Below are positions 39,800 through 47,542 of a DNA stretch of 64,000 bases, in pieces. The position numbers and the translations under genes are program-made. The DNA comes from CALKWS01 sp051020515 (GTDB lineage: Bacteria > Actinomycetota > Actinomycetes > Actinomycetales > Beutenbergiaceae). The notes beneath the pieces were generated by a model. That model was not told the origin of the DNA. It worked only from the letters and a program-made list of their open reading frames with translations, and did no database searches. How positions within the stretch are numbered: the stretch's first letter is position 1; every line of letters begins with the position of its first letter. The stretch lies in contig NZ_CP194857.1 of NCBI RefSeq assembly GCF_051020515.1, forward strand, positions 2,790,001-2,854,000, read 5' to 3'.

Positions 39800-40674
39800 G
39801 TCAGACACCTCCCACTATCGCCCCGGAGTCCGCTCTCGCTCCCAGCATGCGGCGCCGCGGCAAGGCGCACCTGGCATTCTGGGTCGGACTGGTGATGACT
39901 GGAACGTTCATCGGCATCGCGGTCGTCTCCGTTTTCTGGCTGCCCATGGATCCCAATGCGGTCGCGCCTGGCAATCGGCTACAACCGTTCGGCTCACCGG
40001 GACACCTGGTTGGCACCGACCCCCTGGGGCGGGATGTGCTCAGCGCGCTCATGGTGGGGGCACGAACCTCGACCCTGGTCGCCGCGGGTGCAGCCCTGCT
40101 CGGCATGGTCATCGGTGGGGCTGCCGGCCTCATCGCAGCGGCCGGCCGGTCGGCAGTGGATGAGACGGTGATGCGTAGCGCGGACATCTTGTTGGCAATC
40201 CCCGGAGTGGTGTTCGCCCTGGTGCTCGCTGCGACCATCGGGGCGGGGGTTGGTTCGACGATCTTCGCGCTCACAGTTTTCTTCACACCCTCCTTTGCCA
40301 GGGTGGTGCGCGCCGCGGCGTTGCGAGTGCTCGCGGAGGACTTCATCACAGCCGCCCGGCTGTACGGCCGTCGGAACCCCTTCATCCTTGCCCGCCACGT
40401 CCTACCCAATGTCGCCTCGGTCCTGACCGTTCAGTTCACGCTGTACTTCGCTGTCGGCATCCTCACTGAGGCGTCCCTGTCGTACCTGGGAGTCGGCGTC
40501 AACCGGCCGGCGATTTCTTGGGGCATGATGTTGAAGGAAGCCCAGGACATGGTCGGTGTGTCCAGCCCGCTCGCACTATGGCCCGGACTGGCAATCGTCT
40601 TCGCCGTCCTCGGTCTCAACCTGCTCGGTGACGGGTTGCGCGACAAACTCGATCCTCGCCTGTCTCGGAGGTAA
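39796..40674 (+). CDS. Dpp/Opp-type ABC transporter permease (DppC type)
   Basis: A 292-residue permease with an N-terminal cytoplasmic tail, one segment, then the family signature LVGTDPLGRDVLSALMVGARTS and five further segments. The coupling loop reads DFITAARLYGRRNPFILARH followed by VLPN. It overlaps the DppB-type gene by 4 nt and precedes the ATPase gene by two bases. Ordinary length and features for the family. Confidence 0.95.
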   Translation: MSQTPPTIAPESALAPSMRRRGKAHLAFWVGLVMTGTFIGIAVVSVFWLPMDPNAVAPGNRLQPFGSPGHLVGTDPLGRDVLSALMVGARTSTLVAAGAALLGMVIGGAAGLIAAAGRSAVDETVMRSADILLAIPGVVFALVLAATIGAGVGSTIFALTVFFTPSFARVVRAAALRVLAEDFITAARLYGRRNPFILARHVLPNVASVLTVQFTLYFAVGILTEASLSYLGVGVNRPAISWGMMLKEAQDMVGVSSPLALWPGLAIVFAVLGLNLLGDGLRDKLDPRLSRR

Positions 40675-40676
40675 CC

Positions 40677-41669
40677 GTGACCACACCTGTACTCGATGTC
40701 CGCAATCTGGTCGTCCGCCGCGATGAAATGCGCGCGGTACGGGGCGTGGACCTGAAGATCCTGCCCGGCCAACGCGTCGGAATCGTCGGTGAGTCCGGTG
40801 CTGGAAAGAGCCTGACGGCGCTGGCAATCATGGGTCTGCAACCCGAGGGCTGGCAAGTCGACGGGGAAATCTGGCATGACGGCGTGGACTTGGCTGCTGT
40901 CTCTGACCAGCAACTCTCTCGGCGGCGTGGCCGCACGTTGTCGATGATTTTCCAGGACCCGTTGTCTGCGCTCAATCCCACCAGGCGCGTCGGTGAACAA
41001 ATCACCTGGGTGATCCGCCGGCACACGTCAACCACGGCACAGCAAGCACATGACCAGGCACTGGACCTGCTGACCCTGATGAAATTGCCCCGCCCGCCAC
41101 AGTTGATGCGCTCGTTCCCCCACCAACTCTCCGGTGGACAACGTCAGCGCATCATGATTGCGATGGCTGTTGCCTGTTATCCGCAACTGATCATTGCCGA
41201 CGAGCCGACTACCGCCCTGGACGTCACAGTCCAGAAGGAGGTGCTACGGCTCCTCGACACCGCCGTCACCGAGCGGGGCAGTGCCTTGTTGATGATCACT
41301 CATGACCTACCGGTGATCGCGGCGATGTGCGACTACGTGGCCGTCATGTACGGCGGACGAGTTGTGGAGCAAGGGCCCGTAGACGTGGTGCTTCGCACAC
41401 CAAAACACCCGTACACCCGTGGTCTGCTCGAGTCCCAGCCGACGATGGACAACATCGACGTTAGTGCAGATGTGCGGCTGCCACACATCAAGGGCACGGT
41501 GCCACCGCTGCATGACATGCCGACGGGGTGCGCGTTCCGGCCGCGGTGCTCGCGGGCGCAGGCTCAGTGTGAGCAAACCCCAGAACTCACCGGAACCGAG
41601 TCCCGCGTGGCGTGCTGGTTCCCTGAACACTTGCAGGTGACTGTCGAATCGGAGGTGAAGACACGTTGA
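40677..41669 (+). CDS. Dpp/Opp-type ABC transporter ATPase (DppD type)
   Basis: A 330-residue ATPase starting at GTG 40677 (GGAGG upstream). Walker A is GESGAGKS, the signature is LSGGQRQRIMIAM, and Walker B is LIIADEPTTALDV, with the H-loop in ITHDLPV. The C-terminal oligopeptide-transporter domain has GCAFRPRCSRAQAQCEQ, typical of the cysteine cluster in this family. It overlaps the next ATPase gene by 4 nt (TTGA). Confidence 0.95.
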   Translation: MTTPVLDVRNLVVRRDEMRAVRGVDLKILPGQRVGIVGESGAGKSLTALAIMGLQPEGWQVDGEIWHDGVDLAAVSDQQLSRRRGRTLSMIFQDPLSALNPTRRVGEQITWVIRRHTSTTAQQAHDQALDLLTLMKLPRPPQLMRSFPHQLSGGQRQRIMIAMAVACYPQLIIADEPTTALDVTVQKEVLRLLDTAVTERGSALLMITHDLPVIAAMCDYVAVMYGGRVVEQGPVDVVLRTPKHPYTRGLLESQPTMDNIDVSADVRLPHIKGTVPPLHDMPTGCAFRPRCSRAQAQCEQTPELTGTESRVACWFPEHLQVTVESEVKTR

Positions 41670-42504
41670 CGTCCGATGCGCCGTCTCCGGAGGATCCCAC
41701 CCCCATTATCGAAGCCCGCAATGTGTCTCAGGAGTATCGCTTGCCGCGCACCAAGCTTATCTCCCGACGGCCAACGCTGGACGCACTCATCGACATCGAC
41801 TTCCACGCCATGGAGGGGGAGGCAGTCGGGCTGGTCGGTGAGTCGGGGTCTGGCAAGTCCACTCTCACCCGCATCTTGGTCGGTGAAGAGCGTCCCAATG
41901 CCGGCGTCATGAACTTTCACGGGAAAGACGTCTGGGATGCGAACCGTGCCGGTCGGATCGCGTTCCGTCGAGCGGTCCAAGTAGTACTTCAGAACCCCCG
42001 GGCCTCGCTGGACCCCCGCATGAAGGTAGGCGCATCGCTGGTCGAACCACTCCGCAGCCTGGGGGTGCAGGTCGATCACGAGCGTCGGATGTATGAGGTG
42101 CTTGACCAGGTCGGCATGTCCAAGGAGGCGGTACACAAGTACCCGCACGAGTTTTCCGGTGGTCAGTTGCAACGCATCGCCATCGCCCGGGCCCTCATGC
42201 CGGCGCCCAAAGTCTGCTCGCCGATGAACCAGTCTCGGCACTCGATGTTTCTATTCAGGCACAGGTGCTCAACCTGTTGAAGGACTTGGTTGCTGAACTG
42301 GGCCTGACGCTCGTTCTCATTGCACATGACCTGTCCGTGGTGGCTTACACCACGTCGCGGGTGGCGGTGATGTCGGCCGGACGCATCGTCGAGACAGGCG
42401 CGCCGGCCGACTTGTTCACCACCCCGAAGGCCGAAGCGACGAAGTTGCTCGTCGACGCCGTGTTGACAGTCGAAGGTGGCTTGGCGGGTCAAGCGCTCGC
42501 CTGA
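41666..42504 (+). pseudogene. Dpp/Opp-type ABC transporter ATPase (DppF type), frame broken near 42213
   Basis: TTG 41666 begins a second ATPase with Walker A GESGSGKS and signature FSGGQLQRIAIARAL. One base is missing near 42213, directly before Walker B; the frame shifted by one gives LLADEPVSALDVSIQAQ and the H-loop IAHDLSV, ending at 42504. Restored length is 279 residues, shorter than usual DppF because the C-terminal oligopeptide domain is absent. As written it cannot hydrolyse ATP. The exact placement at a universally conserved motif suggests an artefact. Confidence 0.88.
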
Positions 42505-42563
42505 CGAACACCGCAAGGACGCACGCTGCACGCGACGCCTGACCCCATCTAAGGAGCACGTCC

Positions 42564-43337
42564 ATGTCACTCGACGGAAGATTGCACGGTTACCGGGTTC
42601 TCGTCACCGGGGGTTCCCGGGGGATCGGGGCCGCGACCGCCCGTGCCTTCGTTGCCGAAGGTGCCGCGGTAGCGATTCATCATGAGCCCACCCCGGCCAT
42701 GACCGACCTTGCCAAGGGCCTGGTGGACGACCTGCGCGTCACTGGGGGTCAGGTTGCTGCAGTGCCGGGGGACCTTGCTGATCCTGCCGGACCGGGCCAG
42801 GTGGTCGCGGCAGCGCGATCGTCCATCGGTCCGCTGACAACGGTGGTTGCGAATGCTGCTGCCTCGGGTCGTTCGCCGTTTCAGGAGATCTCGATCCCAC
42901 AGTGGGACCACGTCCAGGCGGTGAACACCCGCGGTACTTGGTTGCTCGCTGCAGCGGCCAGGAGTGATCTCATCGCTAATAGGGGGTCGCTGATTACGTT
43001 GACGTCGGTCATGGTCGAGACCGGGCAGCCCGATGCGGTGCACTACACGGCCTCGAAGGCCGCGATCCTGGGAATGACTCGCGCCCTGGCCCGTGAACTG
43101 GGACCGCATCACGTGCGCGTAAACGCAGTCATGCCCGGAGCGATCCGCACCGAACAAGAGTTGGAGTTGAGTCCTGATGCGGACGCAGTAGCCGCAAGGA
43201 TCCTGCCCAAACAAGCGCTACCCCGGCGCGGGACCGCAGACGACCTCACCGGTGCATTCGTCTTTCTCGCTAGCGACGAAGCTTCCTTCATCACCGGGCA
43301 GGTCATCAACGTTGATGGGGGCTGGGTGATGTACTGA
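42564..43337 (+). CDS. Short-chain dehydrogenase/reductase
   Basis: A 257-residue classical SDR. The cofactor motif is TGGSRGIG at residues 15-22. The active site has a Ser in LTSVMVE and YTASK (Tyr and Lys), and the C-terminus has the usual FITGQVINVDGGWVMY. TAAGGAG lies upstream of ATG 42564. It probably oxidises an alcohol intermediate with NAD(P). It is the last gene of the first Dpp operon, 60 bases after the ATPase, so it may act on the imported compound. Confidence 0.92.
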   Translation: MSLDGRLHGYRVLVTGGSRGIGAATARAFVAEGAAVAIHHEPTPAMTDLAKGLVDDLRVTGGQVAAVPGDLADPAGPGQVVAAARSSIGPLTTVVANAAASGRSPFQEISIPQWDHVQAVNTRGTWLLAAAARSDLIANRGSLITLTSVMVETGQPDAVHYTASKAAILGMTRALARELGPHHVRVNAVMPGAIRTEQELELSPDADAVAARILPKQALPRRGTADDLTGAFVFLASDEASFITGQVINVDGGWVMY

Positions 43338-43409
43338 CCGGTGTTACGCAAGCGTGACGCCGCGTCGGGCGAATGTCTCCGAGGTGCATCATGATGCTCC
43401 TATTCTGTG

Positions 43410-43755
43410 TCAAGCCGTTTGGAGCCATTGCTCGTAGCGGGCGGTGAGTTCGGGCAGCGGGCGTCGCTGGTTCTCGATATCGGAGATGCGGGCGGGCCGG
43501 GTGTGGAGGGCTCGCGCGACCTGAGTGAGGGTCATGCCCTTGTCCCTGCGCTGGGCTTTGAAGTGTGCTCGTGTTGCCGGTTGGGGTTCTCGTCAGCGCC
43601 CGGTAGACCTCTCGGGCGATCGCGCGTTTGAGGCAGCACATGATCTCCCTGGTGTTCTTGCCCTGTTGCCTCCTGCGTGCGACGTAGTCCTTCGTTTGAG
43701 GGTCGCGCTGCATGCGCACCAGCGTGATGCGGTGCAGGGCGCTGTTTCCGCGCCT
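43410..43755 (-). mobile_element. Relic of an IS110-like transposase C-terminus
   Basis: On the minus strand, directly beyond the IS3 end, a fragment reads NSALHRITLVRM then QGKNTREIMCCLKRAIAREV, characteristic of IS110-family transposase C-termini. After one extra base near 43585 the frame continues as a helix-turn-helix-like extension (GMTLTQVARALHTRPARISD) ending at 43410. The N-terminal catalytic part is missing, so it is a dead fragment cut by the neighbouring IS3-type insertion. No gene other than this lies between the SDR and the IS. Confidence 0.65.
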
Positions 43756-43780
43756 TGAATCGGCACGGCTTCTCTGCCGC
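43756..43780 (+). repeat. Left inverted repeat of the IS3-family element
   Basis: TGAATCGGCACGGCTTC and the following bases match the right terminal repeat at about 19 of 25 positions. The orfB stop lies just inside it. Confidence 0.75.
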
Positions 43781-44736
43781 TACTTTGTGGGTGCGGGCTC
43801 TCGGTTGAGGGCCTCGTAGTAGAGCGTCTCGAACTCTACCGGGGTGAGCATCCCCAGAGAGCCGTGGAGGCGCCGGTTGTTGTACCAGTCGACCCAGCCG
43901 GCGGTGGCGTACTCGACGTCTGAGAGCGTCTTGTAGGGGCCCGCGTGGAAGACCGTGGTGCGGATGCACTCGGTCTTGAACAGGCCGTTCACGCTCTCCA
44001 TGAGGGCGTTGTCGAACGCGTCGCCGACGGTCCCGATGGACGGGGCGATGCCCTCGAGGTCGAGGTGCTCGGTGTATCGGATCGAGGTGTACTGGGCGCC
44101 GGCATCGCTGTGATGCACCAAAGCTCCTGGTGAGACGGGGTTTCCTTCGCGGTCGCGCTGCCAGAGGGCGATCCGCAGAGGGGTCATGACCAGGTCGGTG
44201 CGCATGCTGGTGTTGGCGTGCCAGCCCACGATCCGCTGGGCGAACACGTCCACGACGAACGCGACGTAGACGAACCCCGCCCAGGTGCGGACGTAGGTGA
44301 AGTCGGTGACCCACACGCGGTCCGGGGCCGGGGCCGTGAAGTCGCGATTGAGAAGGTCACCGGCACGTTTCCCGTCTGGGCCCGGGATGGTGGTGCGGAG
44401 TTTCTTCACCCGCCGGATGCCCTCGAGACCCAGGGTCCGCATCGCGCGGTCCACCGCGCCCCGGGAGGTGCCGGCAAGGCCCTCCTGGCGGCGAAGCAGC
44501 GCAACCCACTTCCGTCGCCCGTACAGGCCCTCCGGCGTCATCTGCATCTGCCCGGTGACCGGGTTGAGCTTCCAGGCGAGGTCGCGGATCTTGTCCTCCA
44601 CGAACGCGTCTGTGACAGTGCGGGCAGTGATGCGGGCCGGCCTCTTCCAGGCCCGGTAGGTCCGTGCAGCGATCACAAGGCCCTGCTGACGCAGGACGCG
44701 CAGGATCGGCTCGACTGCATAGCCCTCGGCGCGCAT
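43780..44736 (-). CDS. IS3-family transposase OrfB (DDE integrase domain)
   Basis: A 318-residue OrfB. The N-terminal HTH_21-like part (RRKWVALLRRQEGLAGTSRG) precedes the rve catalytic core with the DDE residues in VWVTDFTYVRTW (first Asp), HHSDAGAQYTS (second Asp) and FDNALMESVNGLFKTE (Glu). It lies in the -1 frame relative to orfA, so the active transposase should be an OrfAB fusion made by programmed frameshifting; a GGGGG run at 44768-44772 (CCCCC on the coding strand) is the candidate slip site. The catalytic core is intact. Confidence 0.92.
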   Translation of the reverse strand: MRAEGYAVEPILRVLRQQGLVIAARTYRAWKRPARITARTVTDAFVEDKIRDLAWKLNPVTGQMQMTPEGLYGRRKWVALLRRQEGLAGTSRGAVDRAMRTLGLEGIRRVKKLRTTIPGPDGKRAGDLLNRDFTAPAPDRVWVTDFTYVRTWAGFVYVAFVVDVFAQRIVGWHANTSMRTDLVMTPLRIALWQRDREGNPVSPGALVHHSDAGAQYTSIRYTEHLDLEGIAPSIGTVGDAFDNALMESVNGLFKTECIRTTVFHAGPYKTLSDVEYATAGWVDWYNNRRLHGSLGMLTPVEFETLYYEALNREPAPTK

Positions 44737-44756
44737 CTCGTCGATGAACGCGCAGA

Positions 44757-45068
44757 TCAGCGGCCTCGGGGGTCGAGCTCCCCCGCGAAGAAAATCGAGG
44801 CCCGGCGAAGGATCTCGTTGTCCTCCCGCAACCGCCTGTTCTCCGTCTTCAGGCGCTTGATCTCGGCAGACTCCTCACTGGTGACGCCGGGGCGGGTCCC
44901 GTCGTCGACCTCGGCCTGGGCCAGCCAGCGCCGCACGGACTCTCGCGAGACGCCCTCCTGACGGGCGACCGCGGCCGTCGCCGCGGTCAAGGTGGGGTAC
45001 TCCTGGGCGTGCTCGCGCACGAGCCGCACGCACCTCGCGCGCAGCTGGGGATCGATCTTCTTCGGCAT
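44757..45068 (-). CDS. IS3-family transposase OrfA (HTH protein)
   Basis: About 103 residues from the ATG that gives MPKKIDPQLRARCVRLVRE. A helix-turn-helix (VARQEGVSRESVRRWLAQAE) is followed by a leucine-zipper-like stretch (IKRLKTENRRLREDNEILRR), the usual OrfA layout for binding the IS ends. It ends ELDPRGR just downstream of the probable frameshift site. Alone it would regulate transposition. Confidence 0.9.
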   Translation of the reverse strand: MPKKIDPQLRARCVRLVREHAQEYPTLTAATAAVARQEGVSRESVRRWLAQAEVDDGTRPGVTSEESAEIKRLKTENRRLREDNEILRRASIFFAGELDPRGR

Positions 45069-45097
45069 GCTGTCCATCCTCTCGGACTCAAACAGCA

Positions 45098-45122
45098 GCG
45101 GCATCAAACCCGGGCCGGTTCA
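45098..45122 (-). repeat. Right inverted repeat of the IS3-family element
   Basis: Read on the minus strand it begins TGAACCGGCCCGGGTTT. It has inserted after GEF codons of the flanking transposase gene, whose frame then runs into this repeat and stops at a TGA inside it. Confidence 0.75.
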
Positions 45123-45727
45123 AACTCGCCCTTGAGCACGGGGCCGCAGTGGGCAACGGTGTCGACCTCGAAGAACCCTGGTTCGGCCTCGACCTCATCG
45201 CCGGCCTTGCGGATGGTGATCGAGTTGCGCAGCAAGGGCCCGGCCTTGGTGGCCGACTTACCCCGGAGTTGGTCCTTGGCCTTCGCCGGGGCCAGGTAGC
45301 GGTCAATGGTGGCTGGGCTCATCGCCTCCAGTTCTGCTCGCACAGCCTGGGAGTAGCGCCCCGTACCGGTAACCAACTCCCCGGAGCGTTCCAGCAGGTC
45401 CAGCAGGTCCAGCAGCATCGCGGCGGCCAGATACTTCCCACACTGCCCACCCGAGGCCGCCCACACCCTCTGCAGCACCTTGCGCGCGTCGTAGGAGTAC
45501 TTCGGCGCCCGCGCCCGGCGCTTGACCTTAGCGACCTGCCTACCGCGGCCCGGTGGGTCCTTGGCCGCCGCGGTCAATCGCCGGCGCGCGTTGTCCCGCG
45601 ACCAGCCAGTCACCGCCACAACCTGATCCAGGACCAGGCCCTTGTCCTTCTTCGAAGCCCGAGAATACTCCCGAGCAAACTTCGCCGTCACATCGGCGCG
45701 AGATGCCATCTCCAACTCACTTCCCAT
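45104..45727 (-). pseudogene. Transposase N-terminal fragment truncated by the IS3 insertion
   Basis: The frame starts around MGSELEMASRADVTAKFARE and contains a helix-turn-helix (VLDQVVAVTGWSRDNARRRL) and the start of an integrase-type catalytic domain (PGFFEVDTVAHCG, with the first catalytic Asp). Immediately after KGEF it enters the IS3 terminal repeat and stops. The rest of the gene is not found on the other side of the IS, so it is dead. The subgroup (ISNCY/integrase-type) is tentative. Confidence 0.75.
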
Positions 45728-45743
45728 GCCCTCCCACGGTTCA

Positions 45744-45791
45744 CCGTTCGCGGGCATTCCTACGTGAGGCACGGCAAACCGTTCGCGGGCA
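45744..45791 (+). repeat. Two direct copies of a 13-base motif, probable old IS end
   Basis: CCGTTCGCGGGCA occurs at 45744-45756 and 45779-45791, 35 bases apart, just upstream of the truncated transposase start. Repeated subterminal motifs are typical transposase binding sites, so this probably marks the surviving end of that older element. Confidence 0.55.
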
Positions 45792-45815
45792 CTTTTCGTG
45801 AGTCTCGTCGGTCTC

Positions 45816-45870
45816 TTGACGCTGACACCCGCGTGCCGGATACTGGACCCGGAGTTTCGATACTCGAAAC
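45816..45870 (+). promoter_or_regulatory. Promoter with adjoining 17-base operator for M81 copy 3
   Basis: TTGACG (45816-45821), 17 bases, and GATACT (45839-45844) form a good housekeeping-type promoter. The palindrome GTTTCGATACTCGAAAC (45854-45870, seven-base arms, three-base spacer) lies at or just after the expected transcription start, the classic place for a repressor. The M81 gene follows about 100 bases later and the second Dpp operon follows that. The repressor is unknown; the IclR gene at 56626 is one candidate. Confidence 0.65.
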
Positions 45871-45966
45871 GACATCATCGGGCAGTGGTCATGCCCGCAA
45901 CTCGCCGGTTGTGCCCGTGCGAGTGTCAGCAGGGCCGCTGGATGTTCTGCCAAGGAAGGTGGCTGC

Positions 45967-47436
45967 ATGCGCATAGCTGTGGCGTATATCGGACAAGAGT
46001 CGAATACATTCAACCCGGCACCGTCGACGATCGACAACTTCGCAGCGTTCGGGATATATCGCGGACAGGAAGTGCTCACGAAACTGGCCGGTGTCGGGCC
46101 CATCGGAGGCTTCCTCGAAGGAGTGCAGGAATCCGGGCGTGATGTCGAAGTGGTCCCCTTGGTGCGTGCGCGTGCTGTCGCCGGAGGAAGGCTCACCGCA
46201 GAGACGCTGCACACGCTGACCGACGAACTGCGCAGTCAACTTCGAGGGGCGGGGGAGTTGGACGGCCTGGCTCTGTTGCTGCACGGCGCCTGTGCCGCCA
46301 GCGGTGACGACGACGTCGAAGGGCACCTGCTCACGGTCGCCCGGTCGATTGTCGGATCCGATCTTCCCATTGTCGTGGGGCTTGATCATCATGCGAACAT
46401 CACCTCGCGGCTCGTTGATCTGTCCACGGCGATCATCGGGCACCGCACCCAGCCCCATGACCCGTTCGACACCGGCCGGCTCAGTGCGGCACTGCTCTTG
46501 CGCGTCGCTGCCGGTGAGGTCGCGCCTACGATCGGCTGGCGCAAACTGCGACTCCTATCCCATCAGGAGCAGTACCTCACATCCACGGGCCCGATGAAGG
46601 AATGGTTCGACCGCGCACGGCACCTGGAAGGCCTCCCGGGGGTTCTATCCGTCTCGCCCTTCCCCATGCAGCCGTGGCTCGACCTCGAGGAAGCCGGTTG
46701 GGCGATTGTCGTCGTGACCGATGGCGATCAACCGCTGGCCGAGACGCTCGCCGAGGAAATGGCCGATCGGGCCTGGTCCCAACGAGAACGATTCCAAGTC
46801 ACGACCTCAGTGCCACCGGCCGAAGCCGTCCAGCTGGCTCTGGCTTCGCCGACGCCGGTGATCCTGAGTGACACCGGCGATTCGGTCTTCGGCGGAGCAG
46901 GTGGTGACAGCACTGTGCTCCTGAGCGAGTTGCTTCGTGTGGGAGGGCTGCGCGCGCTGGTGCCGATGGTCGATCCACATGCCGCCCGGACCTTGCTCGC
47001 AGCCGGTGCCGGCGCTCAGGTCGAGGTGCGGGTGGGTGGTGCGGTCAGCGGCTGGTTCGAACCACTTGAGCTCACCGTCAAGGTGCGGTCTGCCGAGGAA
47101 CTCATCCTGAATCCCGGCGGCGGGTATCAGGATGAGCATGTGGACATGGGGGCAACTGCGGTCGTGGATACGGGCAACGTCACGCTGGTAGTGAGTGAGC
47201 GGCCCGGCGTCGCGGGCAATCACCCCGCCCTCTACGGACACTTTGGTATCAACCCACAGGACTACCAGGCCTTGGTGCTCAAGACCGCGAGTAACTTCCA
47301 ATGGTTTGAGCACGTGACGACTGCGGTCATCCGGGCTGACACCCCAGGGCCCACGCAGACAGACATTTCCGCGCTGCCGTGGGAGCGCGTGCCGCGGCCG
47401 ATCTATCCCGTCGACTCCACCGACGATTGGCGCTGA
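45967..47436 (+). CDS. M81-family metallohydrolase (MlrC-like), copy 3
   Basis: A 489-residue enzyme from ATG 45967 behind AAGGAAGG. Predicted zinc ligands: Glu in YIGQESNTFNP, Asp/His in VVGLDHHANITS and His in RTQPHDPFDTGRL. The C-terminal domain reads LSDTGDSVFGGAGGDSTVLL and DMGATAVVDTGNVTLVVSER. It opens a region with a Dpp importer and a D-aminoacylase on the same strand, suggesting that the imported compound is an amide or peptide it hydrolyses. It differs clearly in sequence from the other three M81 copies. Confidence 0.92.
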   Translation: MRIAVAYIGQESNTFNPAPSTIDNFAAFGIYRGQEVLTKLAGVGPIGGFLEGVQESGRDVEVVPLVRARAVAGGRLTAETLHTLTDELRSQLRGAGELDGLALLLHGACAASGDDDVEGHLLTVARSIVGSDLPIVVGLDHHANITSRLVDLSTAIIGHRTQPHDPFDTGRLSAALLLRVAAGEVAPTIGWRKLRLLSHQEQYLTSTGPMKEWFDRARHLEGLPGVLSVSPFPMQPWLDLEEAGWAIVVVTDGDQPLAETLAEEMADRAWSQRERFQVTTSVPPAEAVQLALASPTPVILSDTGDSVFGGAGGDSTVLLSELLRVGGLRALVPMVDPHAARTLLAAGAGAQVEVRVGGAVSGWFEPLELTVKVRSAEELILNPGGGYQDEHVDMGATAVVDTGNVTLVVSERPGVAGNHPALYGHFGINPQDYQALVLKTASNFQWFEHVTTAVIRADTPGPTQTDISALPWERVPRPIYPVDSTDDWR

Positions 47437-47460
47437 CAGGTTGCAGTCGCTGAAACACCC

Positions 47461-47488
47461 TCACTGATCAGTGAAAGTTCGCTAGGAT
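47461..47488 (+). promoter_or_regulatory. Palindrome and -10-like box before the second Dpp operon
   Basis: TCACTGATCAGTGA (47461-47474) is a perfect 14-base palindrome. TAGGAT (47483-47488) resembles an actinobacterial -10 box. The palindrome would cover the -35 region, where no consensus hexamer is seen, suggesting either a repressor operator or an activator site. The ATPase gene starts 55 bases after the -10 box. Confidence 0.45.
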
Positions 47489-47542
47489 CCCCATTCAGTG
47501 CATGTACCGACCGTGACCGGTCCGTTGTAACGAGGAGGTTGC

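Larger units (their letters stand above)
43756..45122 (-). mobile_element. IS3-family insertion sequence, 1,367 bp
   Basis: The element holds the two overlapping transposase frames orfA and orfB and is bounded by imperfect inverted repeats: TGAATCGGCACGGCTTC at 43756 and, on the other strand from 45122, TGAACCGGCCCGGGTTT. About 19 of 25 terminal bases match. No 3-base target duplication is visible (CCT on one side, AAC on the other), and the flanks belong to different transposon relics, so a later deletion or recombination between copies is likely. Confidence 0.85.

Noticed and set aside
41666..42504. Programmed frameshift in the DppF-type ATPase
   Set aside because: No slippery heptamer or stimulatory structure is seen at 42213, and unrelated genes in the window show the same kind of break. 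An artefact is simpler.
43532..44314. Minus-strand open frame of 260 codons within the IS element
   Set aside because: It overlaps the orfB transposase in another frame and gives an Arg/Pro/His-rich sequence with no domain.
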